From Hetaerina americana (Eukaryota; Arthropoda; Insecta; Odonata; Calopterygidae): a stretch of 64,000 nt of DNA. The translations under genes were made by a program, and so were the position numbers. The DNA lies in the NCBI GenBank assembly GCA_022747635.1, contig JAKTNV010000166.1:370186-434185 (forward strand), given 5' to 3'. Positions 21,286 to 32,932 of this stretch are shown here, piece after piece (within the stretch, counting starts at the first letter, position 1; every line of letters begins with the position of its first letter). The notes beneath the pieces are model-generated. The model was not told the origin of the DNA and did no database searches. It saw only the letters and a list, made by a program, of their open reading frames with translations.

Positions 21286-24111
21286 AGGGAGGGGGGAGTG
21301 TCGGCGAACACGGAGAGGGTGGGATGCATCCCTCCTCCCCCGCATCGAATCGAAAGGAGCAGAGTGGCCGAGAGCGACCACAGCGAAAGAAAGCAATCGC
21401 CTCCGGTCTGGAAGCCGAGGAGTGCAAAAGCAATCGAATGTTTGGGTAAAATGTTCGATCGCCATGTTGCTTCCCGGGATGAGACGGCGCAGGGAGCGAG
21501 GGCGGGGGAGACCCGTGGGTCCACGGAGCGCTTCGGGCGGAGCGGGATGGAAGGAAACGAATGTCTCGATGGACCTCCTGCGGGCCAAGAAGCCTATGGG
21601 GTCGGCGATCGAGGATGGCGACGGACCGACCCCCGAGGATAGATTCACTTCCGAGGTCCGACTCGTAACTCCGCGGAAAAGTGGAAATGCTTGGCCTCTA
21701 ACATGAGAAAACATGGGCCTCTGCGCGTCCTACCTCTGCCCGAAAGCCTTGGCAACCGAGCCTGGATGATTGCTTCGGCTTCATCAGGCAGTGTTTCTTC
21801 GCGAAGGCTGGTTACAGAGGTGGGGTGAGTTCACCTAATGCGGAGACGAGCCCAAGGCTCGTTTCAAATTCACAAATGAAGAGGTATTGGTGGAGAGGTA
21901 GGGGTGGGAGCAGTCAATAGTTCCCAGTCTGCCGCCTGCAGTCTCTCTGGAGGAAGATAGCGCACGCAAACGTCACCCAAAACCGAACCCGGCCCCTCAC
22001 GTCTCTTGCAGAGTGCTACCCCGAGCCCTTGGCTACCACGTCGATTCAACTCATGAGGATGTCGGCAGTTTGCGAGCACCAAGTCAACGCAAGCAACAAT
22101 AATACTAATTAAGTGTTGAGGTTCACGCAACATGACTGATTTTCAGCGAAGCCGCCACAAATGCCTATGAGCGAGAGTGTGTCGGAGGTCACCGAGCAAA
22201 AGAGTGTTCCTCTGCACTCCTGTACACCTCTCCTACCACAGTGTTGTACCCCGAGCCTTTGACCCCAGCGGTAAGGACGACGAGAAGTCTCCCTTAGCTG
22301 AGTGTGGATCACGAGGAATCAGACGCTTGGTGTTCAGGTGCCTCGAAGAAATCGCATGAACCAGAGGCGATGAGGGCAGCGCGTTGCCAGGAGGTGAGCC
22401 CCGGGAGCACGCGACCGACCGCAGGACACAGAGCACTGCCCCGCTACCTCCGAGGACCACCGCCAACCGCGGAGTCCGTTCGGGCATCCAAGGGCGGTCC
22501 GCCATTCCGTGCTCTCTCTCACGAATTGGACGCCTACGTTCCGACGAAATGAGACTTCGAGCAGAGCGGAGGCCAGGACCCGAGGCGCCCGAGTCGCTCT
22601 CTCCGGCGCCTCGCAAGGCCCATCTGGACGTGGGCGCGACGCACTGGGGGGATGGGGGGACTGAAGGGTGAGCCCTCCTTTTCGGGTGCGCGTCACCCTC
22701 CCCCTCCCCCCCTAAGGGGCAACAAACGTCGATCGCCCCCGCGCGGACAGCCGAGAGTTATGGAACATCTCGGACGGAACTGACAAGCGGCTCAGCGAAT
22801 TCCGTAATCATTACTCACACCACGGCCCATAATGGAGAAATTCCGTTAAGCGCATTCCAGATGCGTGCGAAACCACGTTCGCAGAATCCATAAATTACGA
22901 GGGAAAGGACGCAAAGTTTTATTCACCCACCCGACAGTCGACGGGATTTGGGCGAGGTAACTTGGTTTGGGAGGAGAAGAAAAACCGTGCGGTCGGAGAG
23001 GGGGTTGCGTTGGATGGCGAGGAGGGGTGTTGGACGGGACCGGGGGGGACCCAGGGGAGTCGGACCGTGCCTCCTTTCCCCCGCCCTCACCCCAGGGTTT
23101 TTGGGGACGTCATCGAAAGGGTACGCCGTCGGACGAATGAAGAAATCCGGGGTGCGGGGCGAGCAGGCAGAGGCGACAATGACGCGCAAACCATCGCGTT
23201 ACAAACCTCTTCGAGTCTGAAGAGATTTCTTGGATTTTTGGAAAAATATCGCAAAGTTTTCATCTATAAAGGGATGTGTTGAACTGATCTAAATACTAAA
23301 TCCTTTTTCACGAGGAAGCTTACGGTTGGCAAAAAATAACAACATGAAACCTGTTTCACTCCCTTATCCTCAGGGCTATTTTGTTCCGAGAGGCTAAGCT
23401 AACTGTAGTACACCTTTCGGTCTCTGCTTTTGAAGCTTACTCAGGGCTTTCCCGACCTTATGATTCCTCGTAGAACTAGTTAGTCTTCCACTGGGAAAAT
23501 TCCATCGAATATCTACGGCACGATATCACGAAATTCGAATACAATTGTATCCCATGAGCATCCATTAAATCTTAAAATGCAACTTTGCTAAAAATAGCCC
23601 CAAAGGCCGACAAAATGACATCCCGCTCCCGATCACTCGACTAAAAAAAGGCTTCCAACCTACAGACATCCGCAACTGTAATCCAACTGCTGGCATTCGA
23701 CTTCCAGGATAGCATGGTCGGCGATTTTATCCATGCGTACTAAAAAGCTCTCTCTCTCTCAGGAATTATTTCCATTTCAAGTTTCAAGTAAATAACCCAG
23801 TGCGGTTGAAGCGAATTTACTGCGTAGGCCACACTGATATGAGCGGCGAGCGACATTTTACGCAAAAATTTACGTCATTTGTAAAAGGAAAAAAAACAGA
23901 AATTTCCGAATATTAAACTCAATAAATCACAGTTTTTTGTCAAAGTAACATAAATAAATCCAGAATAAATGGTCAATTTTTGATAAATATGGTTATATGG
24001 TTAAGGCCAGAAGAAAGTTCGGCTATTAAGGATCTGATATATTCTGGGCGCCGTGAGCGAAATGAGCACCTGATTAGGAAAAACATTCAAGTGAGCAACA
24101 AATGCTAAAAC
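19886..24111. other. Unassigned: AT-rich DNA and large GC-rich island
   Basis: 20680-22720 and 22920-23220 are GC-rich with a (GT)n(GA)n tract at 21242-21281. 19886-20680 and 23220-24111 are AT-rich. A minus-strand CCTGATGAAGCCGAAGC at about 21775-21791 recalls Penelope 3' tails but lacks a GAAA partner. I recognise no gene among the overlapping open frames. Confidence 0.45.
21242..21281. repeat. (GT)n(GA)n microsatellite
   Basis: A short GT run followed by about 15 GA units. It generates Arg-Glu and Ser-Leu reading frames that are artefacts. Confidence 0.95.
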
Positions 24112-24402
24112 CAGCAATCAACCCGAAACGCAGTAATAAACCCGAAGGTCAGTGTGGTAGGCGAAAAAAGAGTTCACCGAGCAGTAAGCCCTACACGGCG
24201 TGTGAAATTCGCACATTAGCAGGGTACTAAGGGGGGCCAATTCCTTTACCTGTGCCGGTTATGGTTTCCCGGGAAGACCTGGTACCCGAAAAATCACATA
24301 GCTTGGGTGGAGATGCAGGTACCCATAGAGGCTTGCCGGGGAATCGAACCCGAGCCCTCCGTCATTAGTCCAACACTCTACCCCCTGGACTACCACGACC
24401 CA
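24112..24402 (-). mobile_element. SINE2, full-length older copy
   Basis: The reverse complement of SINE2. The head at the right has A box TAGTCCAGGGGGTAGAGTG and B box GGTTCGATTCCCCGG on the minus strand. The body matches the copies at 51268 and 58489 with more differences. At its 3' end (left) the tail CAGTAATnAACCCGAA is present twice, a small tandem duplication. No TA tract is left beside it, consistent with age. Confidence 0.88.
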
Positions 24403-25160
24403 CAATAAAAGATAAAATATTAATGATAGCAAGTAACCGTGTCCAGGAAAGGATTCCCTCTAAAAACATAAGCCTTCCCTCTTACACACGCATGAATGTC
24501 ATTCATTTGTGTTCCATTATGTTCCGAAAGAACTATCGCCGAGAGCCGCGCGATTCCACCAAAAATAAGTCGGGAATATTTCTTGGGCGGGCATGAGGGT
24601 TCGCCGGGCGACCGGGTTGCCATGGCGATGGATGGGAGCGGAAAGGGAGGGAGGAACGCGCCCTCGCCCTGCTCCGTTGGGCCCTTGGAGAGCACACGAC
24701 CGGGGCCCGCCCTCGGGGCCCAGGGCGCCTCACGCCGGGTCGTTTCGCGTCAGAGAGAGGGCACGCGCGACGCGGAGATGACGTCAGGGCTGCAGCCCTA
24801 AGACCAAGAGGGTTGGCCGCACTGGCGAGGAGGGGGGGCGTCCGTCCCCCTAGAGGGGTGGAACCACGGGTGGCGGGGGAGATTGATAGACTCCCGGGGA
24901 GGGAGAGAAAAAAGTGGGGGGAGGGAGGAATCAGGGGGGGGGAGAATGCGGCGGCGATGCTGGTGAGAAAATATCTCTTAACTCGGAGAAGAATGACGAA
25001 ATTCGGAACCTGCCGCTTCCGATTCTGGACTGGAGAGCGCGGCCGGTGGTGTCAAGCGCAATCCAACTCGCTCGAATTAACTCCGCATCCATGACGACGA
25101 GGAAGAAGCGGGATTCGAAGGAGAAGTGATGGATTCCCAATTAGGAAATGCCCAAAAAGA
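24403..25160. other. Unassigned GC-rich island
   Basis: 24540-25120 is GC-rich with overlapping frames on both strands. It contains the X-box-like site at 24616. No gene recognised. Confidence 0.45.
24616..24629. promoter_or_regulatory. RFX X-box-like motif
   Basis: GTTGCCATGGCGAT matches 12 of 14 positions of the palindromic X-box GTTGCCATGGCAAC. It lies in a GC-rich island. Confidence 0.4.
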
Positions 25161-25290
25161 TATTATTATTCTTAATACGGGTTGCCCGCGGACCATCGGT
25201 AAGGGTAGATATTTTTATGCACCTAAGGGATAAGAACTGCCTCCCACCCAAGGCTCTACTTGCGCGGTACTGAGCTACCCCGACATCCCA
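25161..25290 (-). repeat. Possible diverged tRNA-headed SINE
   Basis: On the minus strand GTCGGGGTAGCTCAGTACCG resembles a tRNA 5' half with an A box, and the other end has an (AAT)n-like tail (TATTATTATT). No good B box is visible. The inner stretch CCCGCGGACCATCGGTAAGG has a relative at 8442-8461 that also follows ATTATTATT. A tentative call. Confidence 0.35.
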
Positions 25291-26524
25291 AACTGCAATG
25301 AGCCACAGACAATGTCTTCCCCTCGCTCCCTTCATTTCGTCCGACGCGCCTCATCTTTTCCTTTCTCTAACTTCGCCTACCGAAGATTTTCCGGAAAATA
25401 CTTCAACGCAAGAAGAAAAGATATGAAAAGACTAATATGAATCGCAGCTCCGCATGGAGTCCAACGAAACTTGGCCTTCGGAAATGAAAGTGTGGGATGG
25501 GATCGGAGGCTGACGAGATGCGGGCGGGTGGACGGGAAACGAGAGCGGCGGTGGGCTAGGGGGAGCCGGAGGGCGGCATCCGGAGAAGTGGGCGGAGGGG
25601 ACGAAGACGTTGATGCAGTTGCAAGGGAAGTGAGAATGCTGTGCAGGCCGGGAAGAGGGAGGAATGAAGAAGCGGGGGACAGTTCTTAGTCAGAAAGAAG
25701 ATCTGAAGAAGAGAATGATCCTTGAGAATGAACTTGAGGAGGACTACGCGAATTGCGAGTGAACCGCTCTAAACCTGCATCGAACAGAAAGATGAAAGGT
25801 GGCGTTGTAAAAGGCCCTTCACGCATCCCCGTCTTTCGCCGAAGAGTAAATGTGTCCCTCGAATCGAGAGGCCCCAACCAAACGTCGCTCTTTTGTCTAC
25901 GCCGTCAAAACAAGATATGTTTACGAGGGCTGCAGTGTTGAAGATGACCGCGTCTCTCATTTCATCTCGGTGATCGAATCTTAAGTGTTCGGGCATGATC
26001 TGCCGCCACGACCATTCCCTCGGCGTCGCAAGAAAACTCCCGGTGCCCCCCCCCCCACCTTTCTTTAAGCCCAAGTCTCGCCTTCTCTCCCCGAGAATCT
26101 TCGTATTCCAAACCGTTTTCCATCCAAACTCCACCGCACACCTCTTGTTATGCTCTCACTGTAATTTTGACGCTGTCGACGTGCCCAGCAGCCAACGGGT
26201 ACGTTCAAAGTAATTTTATAAATGAAAACTCGGAACATAAATGATGATGCGACGCGGAAGTTGGAACATCGACACGACGCCAAAAGCTATCTCGCGCCAA
26301 CATGAAGGAAGATATCTCTGGCGACGAACGTAATTACATCAATCACGATTATACGTTTACAGTATCTAGCGCGAATGCCAAGACGGAATGTAGGAAAGCG
26401 ATAAGCGAATTAAAAAGAAAAAAGTCGCTGAAAATGTAAACGAAAATACACACCCATTTGGTTCCTGTGTCCGGGAGGCCCAGGGTAGTAAGTTACTCAA
26501 ATTCACCCCTCATTCACTCAAAAA
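25291..26524. other. Unassigned, mixed composition
   Basis: 25440-25700 is GC-rich and a C run of about 12 lies near 26046. No gene or element recognised. Confidence 0.4.
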
Positions 26525-26755
26525 AAAATGAAGACGAACGAGTAACCAGCAATTCGGAAAAACTAACTTTGGGTTATTGAAAGTTGGAAAAGGTTTTCAC
26601 GAATGCCTCACTGAATGTCTCCGATATTCATCCCTCTGTTCTTCCTTCTATTCGTTAACGACATTACCGCGGGAGTAAGCCACGTCCATTTCCCGACGAC
26701 GGATTGCTGTACAGAGATATCCATTATACTTTCTTACATCGGGAAGGAATAGAAA
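26525..26755 (+). pseudogene. CR1-like LINE fragment
   Basis: 26548-26625 aligns with 33774-33855 of the long CR1-like copy. The sequence then jumps to a reverse transcriptase piece (LFLLFVNDITAGVS, then TTDCCTEISI near the FADDC box). It is a rearranged, dead fragment. Confidence 0.65.
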
Positions 26756-26879
26756 AACGCCACTCAAATATTTTAAAAAAGCCGCAGTGAGCGTCCAAAC
26801 TTAGTTCGCTAATGTATAACAAGAAGAGAAATGGCCCCATGACATTTCCCTGCGTCTATTCTGAAGTTACGGTTGCATC

Positions 26880-27110
26880 TAAAAAAACTCAACCTTTTTG
26901 AATACTTTTGACGGAAAATTTACTTTTTGTACAAGGTTAGATAAAATATCTCGAATTCCATTAGTTTCTCATTATTACCATAATCTTATTTCGCGCATTA
27001 ATTTCTCACGAGGAACTTCGTCGAAAGCTTTCTTGAAATCTAAAAATACTTACTTTTTCACTCGTGTGGTTCCCTCACCCTGTTTCTAGATATTATGCAT
27101 GAAATGGTCC
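26880..27110 (-). pseudogene. CR1-like reverse transcriptase fragment
   Basis: Minus strand: VSIF, then LDFKKAFDEVPREKLM across a frame disturbance. This is the reverse transcriptase block with the first catalytic aspartate, opposite in orientation to the neighbouring fragment at 26525. Confidence 0.65.
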
Positions 27111-27240
27111 AATTGTGCATGATATGACGCTTCTTAACACATAATATGCGCAGCAGAGTATGCGTGGCCACTGCATTGCTAAAAATGCCATATTCTAAGA
27201 TTTTTCAAGATATGAGGCAAATATGTCCGTCCGTAATTAC

Positions 27241-28117
27241 AGGGTGGCACCCAAAACTGGTAGGACTGATTATTTTACAAGAATTTTATTGACGATATAC
27301 TTACATCGACTTAATAATCTTCAAAGTATGCTCCTTGAGCTGCTACACACTTAGTATAACGTTGCTCCCATTCCCCGTACGCCCGCTGGAAATTTTCTTT
27401 GGGGATGCCGTTGATGACCCTCGTCGAAGCCTCTTGAACGGCCTTTATCGAGTCAAAACGTCGTCCCTTGAGCTGTATTTTCATCGGGGGGAAGAAGAAG
27501 AAGTCCGGTGGTGCCAGATCGGGAGAATAGGGTGGATGCGGCAACGTGGCAACGCCGTATTTGGCCAGGAGCTGTCTGACGACGAGTGCGCCATGGCACG
27601 GCGCGTTGTCATGATGAAGCACCCAGTAGTTTGCGATGGCCGGTCGGACTCTTTTCACGCGTTCTCGGAGGCGGTTGAGCACCTGCACGTTAAGCGTCGG
27701 TCTGTGTTCAGCATTGTCCTCAATCTGTCCACATTCGTGTCGGTTCTTGCCGTCGACGGCCGTCCGGAGCGATGGTCGTCTTCAACGAGCTCCCTACCCT
27801 CTTTAAACAACTTGTGCCACTCAAATACTGTGGAACGGCTTAAGGCAGTGTCCCCATAAGCCTGTTTGATCATATCGAGGGTCTCAGTTGCCGTCTTCCC
27901 GAGTTCCGAACAAAACTTCACGGAATTACGTTGCTCTAAATTCAGATTCATTTTGTTTTTCGACGCGGACAAAAAACTTGCTTCACTAAAAACGGTGTCC
28001 TCACTCAACGACAGCCCGCAGGCGACTGAGGTTGGTGTTGGTCTGTTGCTAAGAGCCTGTATTACAATCCTCCCAGTCTCCGTATTTGTAGAAAGGGCTA
28101 TGCTAGTACCCAACTAA
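27241..28117 (-). mobile_element. Mariner element, internally deleted
   Basis: A second mariner lineage on the minus strand with a probable terminal repeat AGGGTGGCACCCAAAACTGG at 27241-27260. The matching right repeat is degenerate and the right edge is approximate. At about 880 bp it is roughly 400 bp shorter than a complete mariner because the middle of the transposase is gone. Confidence 0.7.
27311..27951 (-). pseudogene. Mariner transposase with internal deletion
   Basis: The minus-strand start is ATG at 27951: MNLNLEQRNSVKFCSELGKT, then VFEWHKLFKEGRELVEDDHR and SGRPSTARTDTNVDRL, the N-terminal helix-turn-helix domain. A break near 27660-27690 jumps to VLNRLRERVKRVRPAIANYW, skipping the second helix-turn-helix and the first catalytic aspartate. 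The C-terminal part keeps LHHDNAPCH and SPDLAPPDFFFFP, 34 residues apart (DD34D), and ends with GAYFEDY and TAA at 27311. It cannot encode active enzyme. Confidence 0.9.
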
Positions 28118-29424
28118 GAACTATTGAACCGTCAAAATCTCACTGTCAAAAAATTTTTTTAATGCGGGGCAATGTCTTCGACATGTTCCTTCGGTGTTCT
28201 AGCGAGAATTTCTTCATGACCTACGGCTTCGATTCATTTTTTTTATATTTTTGAGAAGTTTTTCCATTTCTTCTCGAGATATGGTACTCATGAGCTCTTA
28301 AGGTTTGCGTGGGACCTTTATCGGGTAATATTTTTACAGTAGATGGCCCGAGAAAAATTATGCAGAATATTTTATTTTTTAGGCCATCTGTTACAATTTC
28401 GTCATTTTCTACGTTTCGACAATTGGTAGTAAGAGATTACTGTCGTATTTCAGTGAAATTATACACACTATTACATAAGCGTAGCAACCAAAAAGCTCCT
28501 CTTTCATCTGCATATATAACTGCACGCCTTAATCTCCGAAACCCCTCGCTCCCAGACCGCCCTATCCTCCGCCCGCCAACAGGACGTTCAAGTCGTCATT
28601 CCGTCCTACCCCGCTCCTCTCCAATGAAGGCAGGAACACTCAGGCAATTGAGCGTTTTCCCCAAGGAGAGGTGCTTCACCACCTCAGGTGGGTTGGGGCA
28701 GAGTCCCGGGACCATCTTCATGATGTTACCGCGCGCAGTGCAGAGCAGGAGTTTGGGCAGGGTGAGCAAGGGCACTCGAAAGCAGCACCACCTCCATGGA
28801 AAGGGTCATTGATGTCCTCCGTTTCGCCTTCCCGAGTCGAGATCCACTCGCCATGCCTTTTCATTGCCGCTCGAGCCGTGCGCGGCGGAGGACGAGAACT
28901 GGCGGGGGGTGCGCCGTTTGGGGGGGGGGGTGAGAGCGGGCGGGGGGAGGCCCCCAAACGGGGGGGAAGCGAGCGACTGTCCGCCGAGAGGGAGAGGTCC
29001 CCGGATCGGGATGAGTCACGGCGGCGAAGGTGGACGATGGGGCGGAGGAATCGATGGGCCGGAACGTGGGGGCTGAGGGGTACACCCCGCGTGGAACTTG
29101 GGGCAGGGGTCCGTGCCCCCCTCATTCCCGTTCCGACCCCCATTCCCAGATGTGGAAAGCACTGGTGCCATCCCTCCCTCGGGATTGGCCTGCAGGTAGT
29201 CTCAGTTCGAAGATTTACTGCTGCGGAGGAGAGTTCGACCAAGTTACAGCATCCCAAAGGCGCCCCAAAAGCAGGGCGAACTGATGGGCGATATCTAAGG
29301 TGAGCGACACCCACCATGGCACGTGAATAACGCGTTGGCGATGTCGTCTGAAGTCACCCGTGCACTGATCGAAAGAGTGATTATTTTGGCTTGTGAGAAA
29401 ATAAATACACCCAAAAATGTGTTG
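28118..29424. other. Unassigned: AT-rich then GC-rich island
   Basis: 28520-29300 is GC-rich with a G run near 28919-28931 and open frames of about 200 codons on both strands (28671-29303 plus, 28718-29317 minus) that overlap completely. Neither shows a known domain, so neither is called as a gene. Confidence 0.45.
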
Positions 29425-29750
29425 ACTATATAACTATAGAAGGAATTAGTGACCACAGGGAAGTAAATACCAAGTTTACCCAACATGGGGTCTAAAAGAA
29501 AAATGTATTGGAAAAAAGGGGACTATAATGGCCTAAAATACGAGTTACCGAGTCTATTTGTTAATTTTGAGGAATTGAGTATGCATATTATTATAATGGA
29601 TAGATGGAATTAATTCCTTGACAGTGCGCCATCAAGAGTCCACTGGTTCATCCCCAGTTGATGCCTAACGGAAACAAGATGGTACAACGCGGATGTTAGA
29701 AAAGTACAGTGACGTCAAAAGACTGGAGAGAAGCCCTGAGTAAAACAGCA
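29425..29750 (+). pseudogene. CR1-like LINE fragment
   Basis: The nucleotides starting GAAGGAATTAGTGACCACAG align with 33472-33720 of the long CR1-like copy (end of endonuclease and linker), with a short internal deletion and several stops. It lies immediately upstream of a TA-rich spot and an RTE 5' end. Confidence 0.75.
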
Positions 29751-29767
29751 AATATATATACATACAT

Positions 29768-31087
29768 ATCCCTCCTCGGACTACAACCTTGACGTGGTGG
29801 AAGGGCCTGTGCGTTCCGATGACCCCTAAAGCTGTGCTGGCGGGAGTAATAATTATTACTCCTGGTAGGGTCACCCATGCCAGATAGGTCAAAGGTTACG
29901 AGCTAGACGAAAGGTAGTCCACGCAGCGTCTGTTCCTCAGTGAGGCGGCTGCAATGGCGTCTGACCCCAGTGGTCTGTAACTGATTGTGTCACGTTAAAA
30001 ACACTATTGAGAAAGGCAACGGGAAACTACCTCAATTATCATTCCCAAGATTTACATGATGGACAATACAGAGATTTTGAGTCCTGGTAACCACGGAGCT
30101 CGGCCCAATCGGCCGTGTGTCGTGCCCGGCAGCGGGGGAGGCAAGGCTTCCGCGGTCGCCATCCCACGAAACCCTTGCAAGGGAAAACCAGCAGCAGCAG
30201 GACAGAAGACGCATGAGAAGAAGACCAAATTAGTTAGAATAGGAACGTGGAATGTCAGGACAATGATGAGGACAGGGAAATTGGAGAATGTTAAGCGAGA
30301 GATGGAAAGGGGAAATATCGATATTTTAGGTCCATGCGAGGTGAGATAGAAAGATAGTGGGAATTACTGGAGTGATAATTATAGAATAATATACAGCGGC
30401 GGGGACGAGAGCCAACGAGGGGTCGCCAGGGTATTAAATAAAGAGGTAGGAAGAAGCGTAGTCAACATAGAGTAGGTAACGGATAAAATACTACTAGTAG
30501 AGATAAAAGCAGAACCGACGAACTTGGTTATTATTCAGGTATACATGCCACCAAGCAACCATAAGGAAGAAGATGTTGATAGGATATAAGGTCAGTTAGA
30601 GGATATAATCGCGGGTGCTCCCGTAGGGATACATTTGATAGTGATGGGGGATTAGAATGCGACGGTAGGCGAAGGAATAGATGGTGACGAGGGAGGGGAC
30701 TACGGTGTAGGCATGAAGAATGACCACGGGGAGAAAGCAGTTGAGTTCTGCACGAGACAGGGGTTAGTCATCACCACCACTTGGTTTAGGCACCACAAAA
30801 GACGTAGGTATACATGGAAAATGCCAGGTGACTCAGAAAGGTAACAGCTAGATTATATTCTGTTTAGACACAGGTTTAGGTACAGTGTGATAAATTCGCA
30901 CAGCTTCCCGGGAGCGGATGCGGACTCCGACCACAACTTAGTGGTTATGAAATGTAGCGTCCGTTTCAAAAAGATAAGGCAGGGGCGGCGAGTTAGAAAA
31001 TGGAATGTAGAAGCATTAAATGGGTTGAAAAGGAAGGAGTACCAACAAGTGGTAGAGGCAATCATGGAGGATGGTGAAGAGCTATTG
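29768..31087 (+). pseudogene. RTE-like LINE, 5' part with endonuclease
   Basis: Begins at the element's 5' terminus (CCCTCCTCGGACTACAACCT) right after TA-rich DNA. The 290-bp leader matches 54872-55162. The start codon is preserved here: ATG at 30057 gives MMDNTEILSPGNHGARPNRP, then RIGTWNVRTMMRTGKLENVK and the endonuclease domain. Stops at 30347, 30473, 30587 and 30653 and others kill it. It breaks off at about 31087 in the linker and a Penelope ORF follows directly. This copy shows where translation began in the family, because the near-intact copy has lost that start. Confidence 0.9.
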
Positions 31088-31767
31088 CCAACGAGAAGAA
31101 ACACTTGACAACTGCCCTGCAAAGGAATGGATACAGCGCTCATATGATCCAAAAAAGGGCCGAGGAAGATAGAAAGAATAGAAAAACCACCGCTGTTCCT
31201 GACAGGGAGGAAGACTCCAGACCACAACCGAAGGCTTACGTCACCATTACCTTCATCGCAGGGACTTCTGAATGAATCGCGAGGGCTTTAAGGAAGCATG
31301 ATGTGGTGACCAGATTCTACTGCGTCACCAAGACAGCTGACACCCTACCCGGAACCAAGGGTGAAATTTCACTGTTACTATCAGAAGGCGTGTACCAAGT
31401 GCCATGCTCTTGCGGCAAATGGTACATCGGTGAAACATGCAGAGCGCTGAAAACACGTTTGAGTAAATATCAGATAGCAACCAAGACCAAACAGTTTAGA
31501 GCATCGGCCATCGCTGAGAACGCCTGGAGTGAACCCGGACACTATATTCTGTTCGACGACGCTAAAATAATAGTGAAAGAAGAAAAATACTTCCCGAGGA
31601 TAATTAGAGAGGCCATTTAAATCGTTAATAGGCCAGAAAAATTTAACAGAGAGGATGGATATCCAGTCCACAGTGCGTGGAAAAGAATTATTCCGCGCAA
31701 ATATGAGGACGTTCCCTCTTTGGCCGAAGAAATTTCCCGGTATTGGCCTCGGATTTTCCCTATATAA
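31085..31767 (+). pseudogene. Penelope-like element: RT tail and GIY-YIG endonuclease
   Basis: The frame runs KKHLTTALQRNGYSAHMIQK, then AYVTITFIAGTSE-stop-IARALRKHD, then EGVYQVPCSCGKWYIGETCR with the arginine in KTRLSKY, then EKYFPRIIREAI-stop-IVNRPE and KFNREDGYPVHSAW. GVY plus YIG with the following arginine is a GIY-YIG endonuclease, and the order RT thumb, GIY-YIG, NxxxxFNREDGYxxxxAW is characteristic of Penelope-like elements. Two in-frame stops (TGA at 31273-31275, TAA at 31618-31620) inactivate it. The reverse transcriptase core upstream is missing, replaced by the RTE fragment. Confidence 0.92.
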
Positions 31768-31784
31768 GACGGGACAACGAGCTT

Positions 31785-31902
31785 CTTTCCATCCTTGACC
31801 TTGAGGGCGCCAGCAGGATAGCTGGCGAAACTTGTGAATTTAAACGACACATATATAACACTTTTTGAAAGTCTCACGGACGTGAATAATAATGTATAAC
31901 AC
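31785..31902 (+). mobile_element. Penelope 3' region with hammerhead-like core (copy c)
   Basis: Just downstream of the Penelope ORF, TTGAGGGC at 31801-31808 is followed by the helix GCCAGC-AGGATA-GCTGGC at 31809-31826 and then GAAAC. Hammerhead ribozymes read CUGANGA, helix II, GAAA, and are known from Penelope-like elements. The first block is degenerate here (about two bases short), so cleavage activity is doubtful. It shows that the tail modules elsewhere in the window plausibly belong to Penelope elements. Confidence 0.6.
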
Positions 31903-32116
31903 TTAGCACTAGTGGACACAGACAAAAACACAGAAACACACAAAAAAGAGACTCACTATTTTTCGAATTTTCGGTGGTCGTGGCCACCTTTATCAAGGAA
32001 GAGAGGGACAGAACTGTTCTGTCCCTCTCTTCCTTGATAAAGGTGGCCACGACCACCGAAAATTCGAAAAATAGTGAGTCTCTCTTTTGTGTGTTTCTTT
32101 ATGTGTTTACTAGTGC

Positions 32117-32120
<4 letters not shown>
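31903..32120. repeat. Large palindrome of two Penelope-type tails
   Basis: The centre is T at 32015 (GACAGAAC-T-GTTCTGTC). The inner arms are perfect for more than 70 bp (about 31941-32014 against 32016-32089), and the outer arms continue with a few differences to about 112 bp. The right arm reads TTGATAAAGGTGGCCACGAC, then CACCGAAAATTCG, then AGTGAGTCTCTCTTTTGTGT, and ends at (TA)n. GGTGG and CCACC give the helix next to GAAA. Confidence 0.92.
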
Positions 32121-32187
<67 letters not shown>

Positions 32188-32215
32188 GTGTGTGTGTATA
32201 TATATACACACACAT
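32119..32215. repeat. (TA)n with (TG)n interruption
   Basis: A TA run to about 32180, then TATATGTGTGTGTGTATATATATACACACAC. Confidence 0.95.
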
Positions 32216-32932
32216 TACTACCGGAAATTAAGGATTATGGAGGAGGGGAACATGGACATTGGAGTAACCTAACATTTGAGAATTTCCCGGGGCAAATTTT
32301 AATACGGCCTTGGTGGTGGCTGGGGCTGCAAATAATAATTGAATGCCCCAGTCAAACGCATAAAAGGCACCTGCGAGGAACGCATTCGTCGTATTGGATT
32401 AGCTGCTATCCAAGTGCCGAATGTAACAGTAAAATGATGGCGGGGTGGATTCGCGACCGGCCCCCCCATTACCTTGATTAATCCGCCGAACTTTTGCGAT
32501 TGAATTTCCGGGAGCGTTGATGGGAATCGGCAGTCGAGAAACGACCAAGTCCCGACGGCGAATATTTGAGAAGCGACAAGTTAACACCTACCAAGGTTCC
32601 GTGAGGAAAAAAGGCAACAAGACACTTCTTGAGGGTTTTCCCTTAGAGCTTCACCCCCGCTAAAGGTTCCTACGCCAAATAATTTAGCTCAAAGTGAAGT
32701 GAGGGTCAGTGACAGAAACCAACGAAACAGTTCACTGAACACGAATCCGATAGCATCGGACGGACAATTTGAAAGTGATTCAATGTCAATAATAAAACCA
32801 ACCATAGTTAAAAATTGAAAAACCCGTTATGTAAAGAAAACATTACCTACGAGTTAATTTATATTGGTAGTTAATTGCCGAAGTTCAAAAAACAAATTCG
32901 CACATCATTAATACCTCATTCAAATCACAGAC
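32216..32932. other. Unassigned spacer
   Basis: Mixed composition with no gene or repeat identified. Confidence 0.4.

Noticed and set aside
21223..21714. Frame with Ser-Leu repeats on the minus strand
   Set aside because: Generated by the (GA)n microsatellite at 21250-21281 within a GC-rich island.
21765..21810. Hammerhead-like motif (minus-strand CTGATGAAGCC)
   Set aside because: CTGATGA is present but no GAAA partner or helix closes it at the right distance.
28671..29317. Open frames of about 200 codons on both strands
   Set aside because: They overlap completely in a GC-rich island, have low-complexity Pro/Arg/Gly composition and show no domain, so they are expected by chance.
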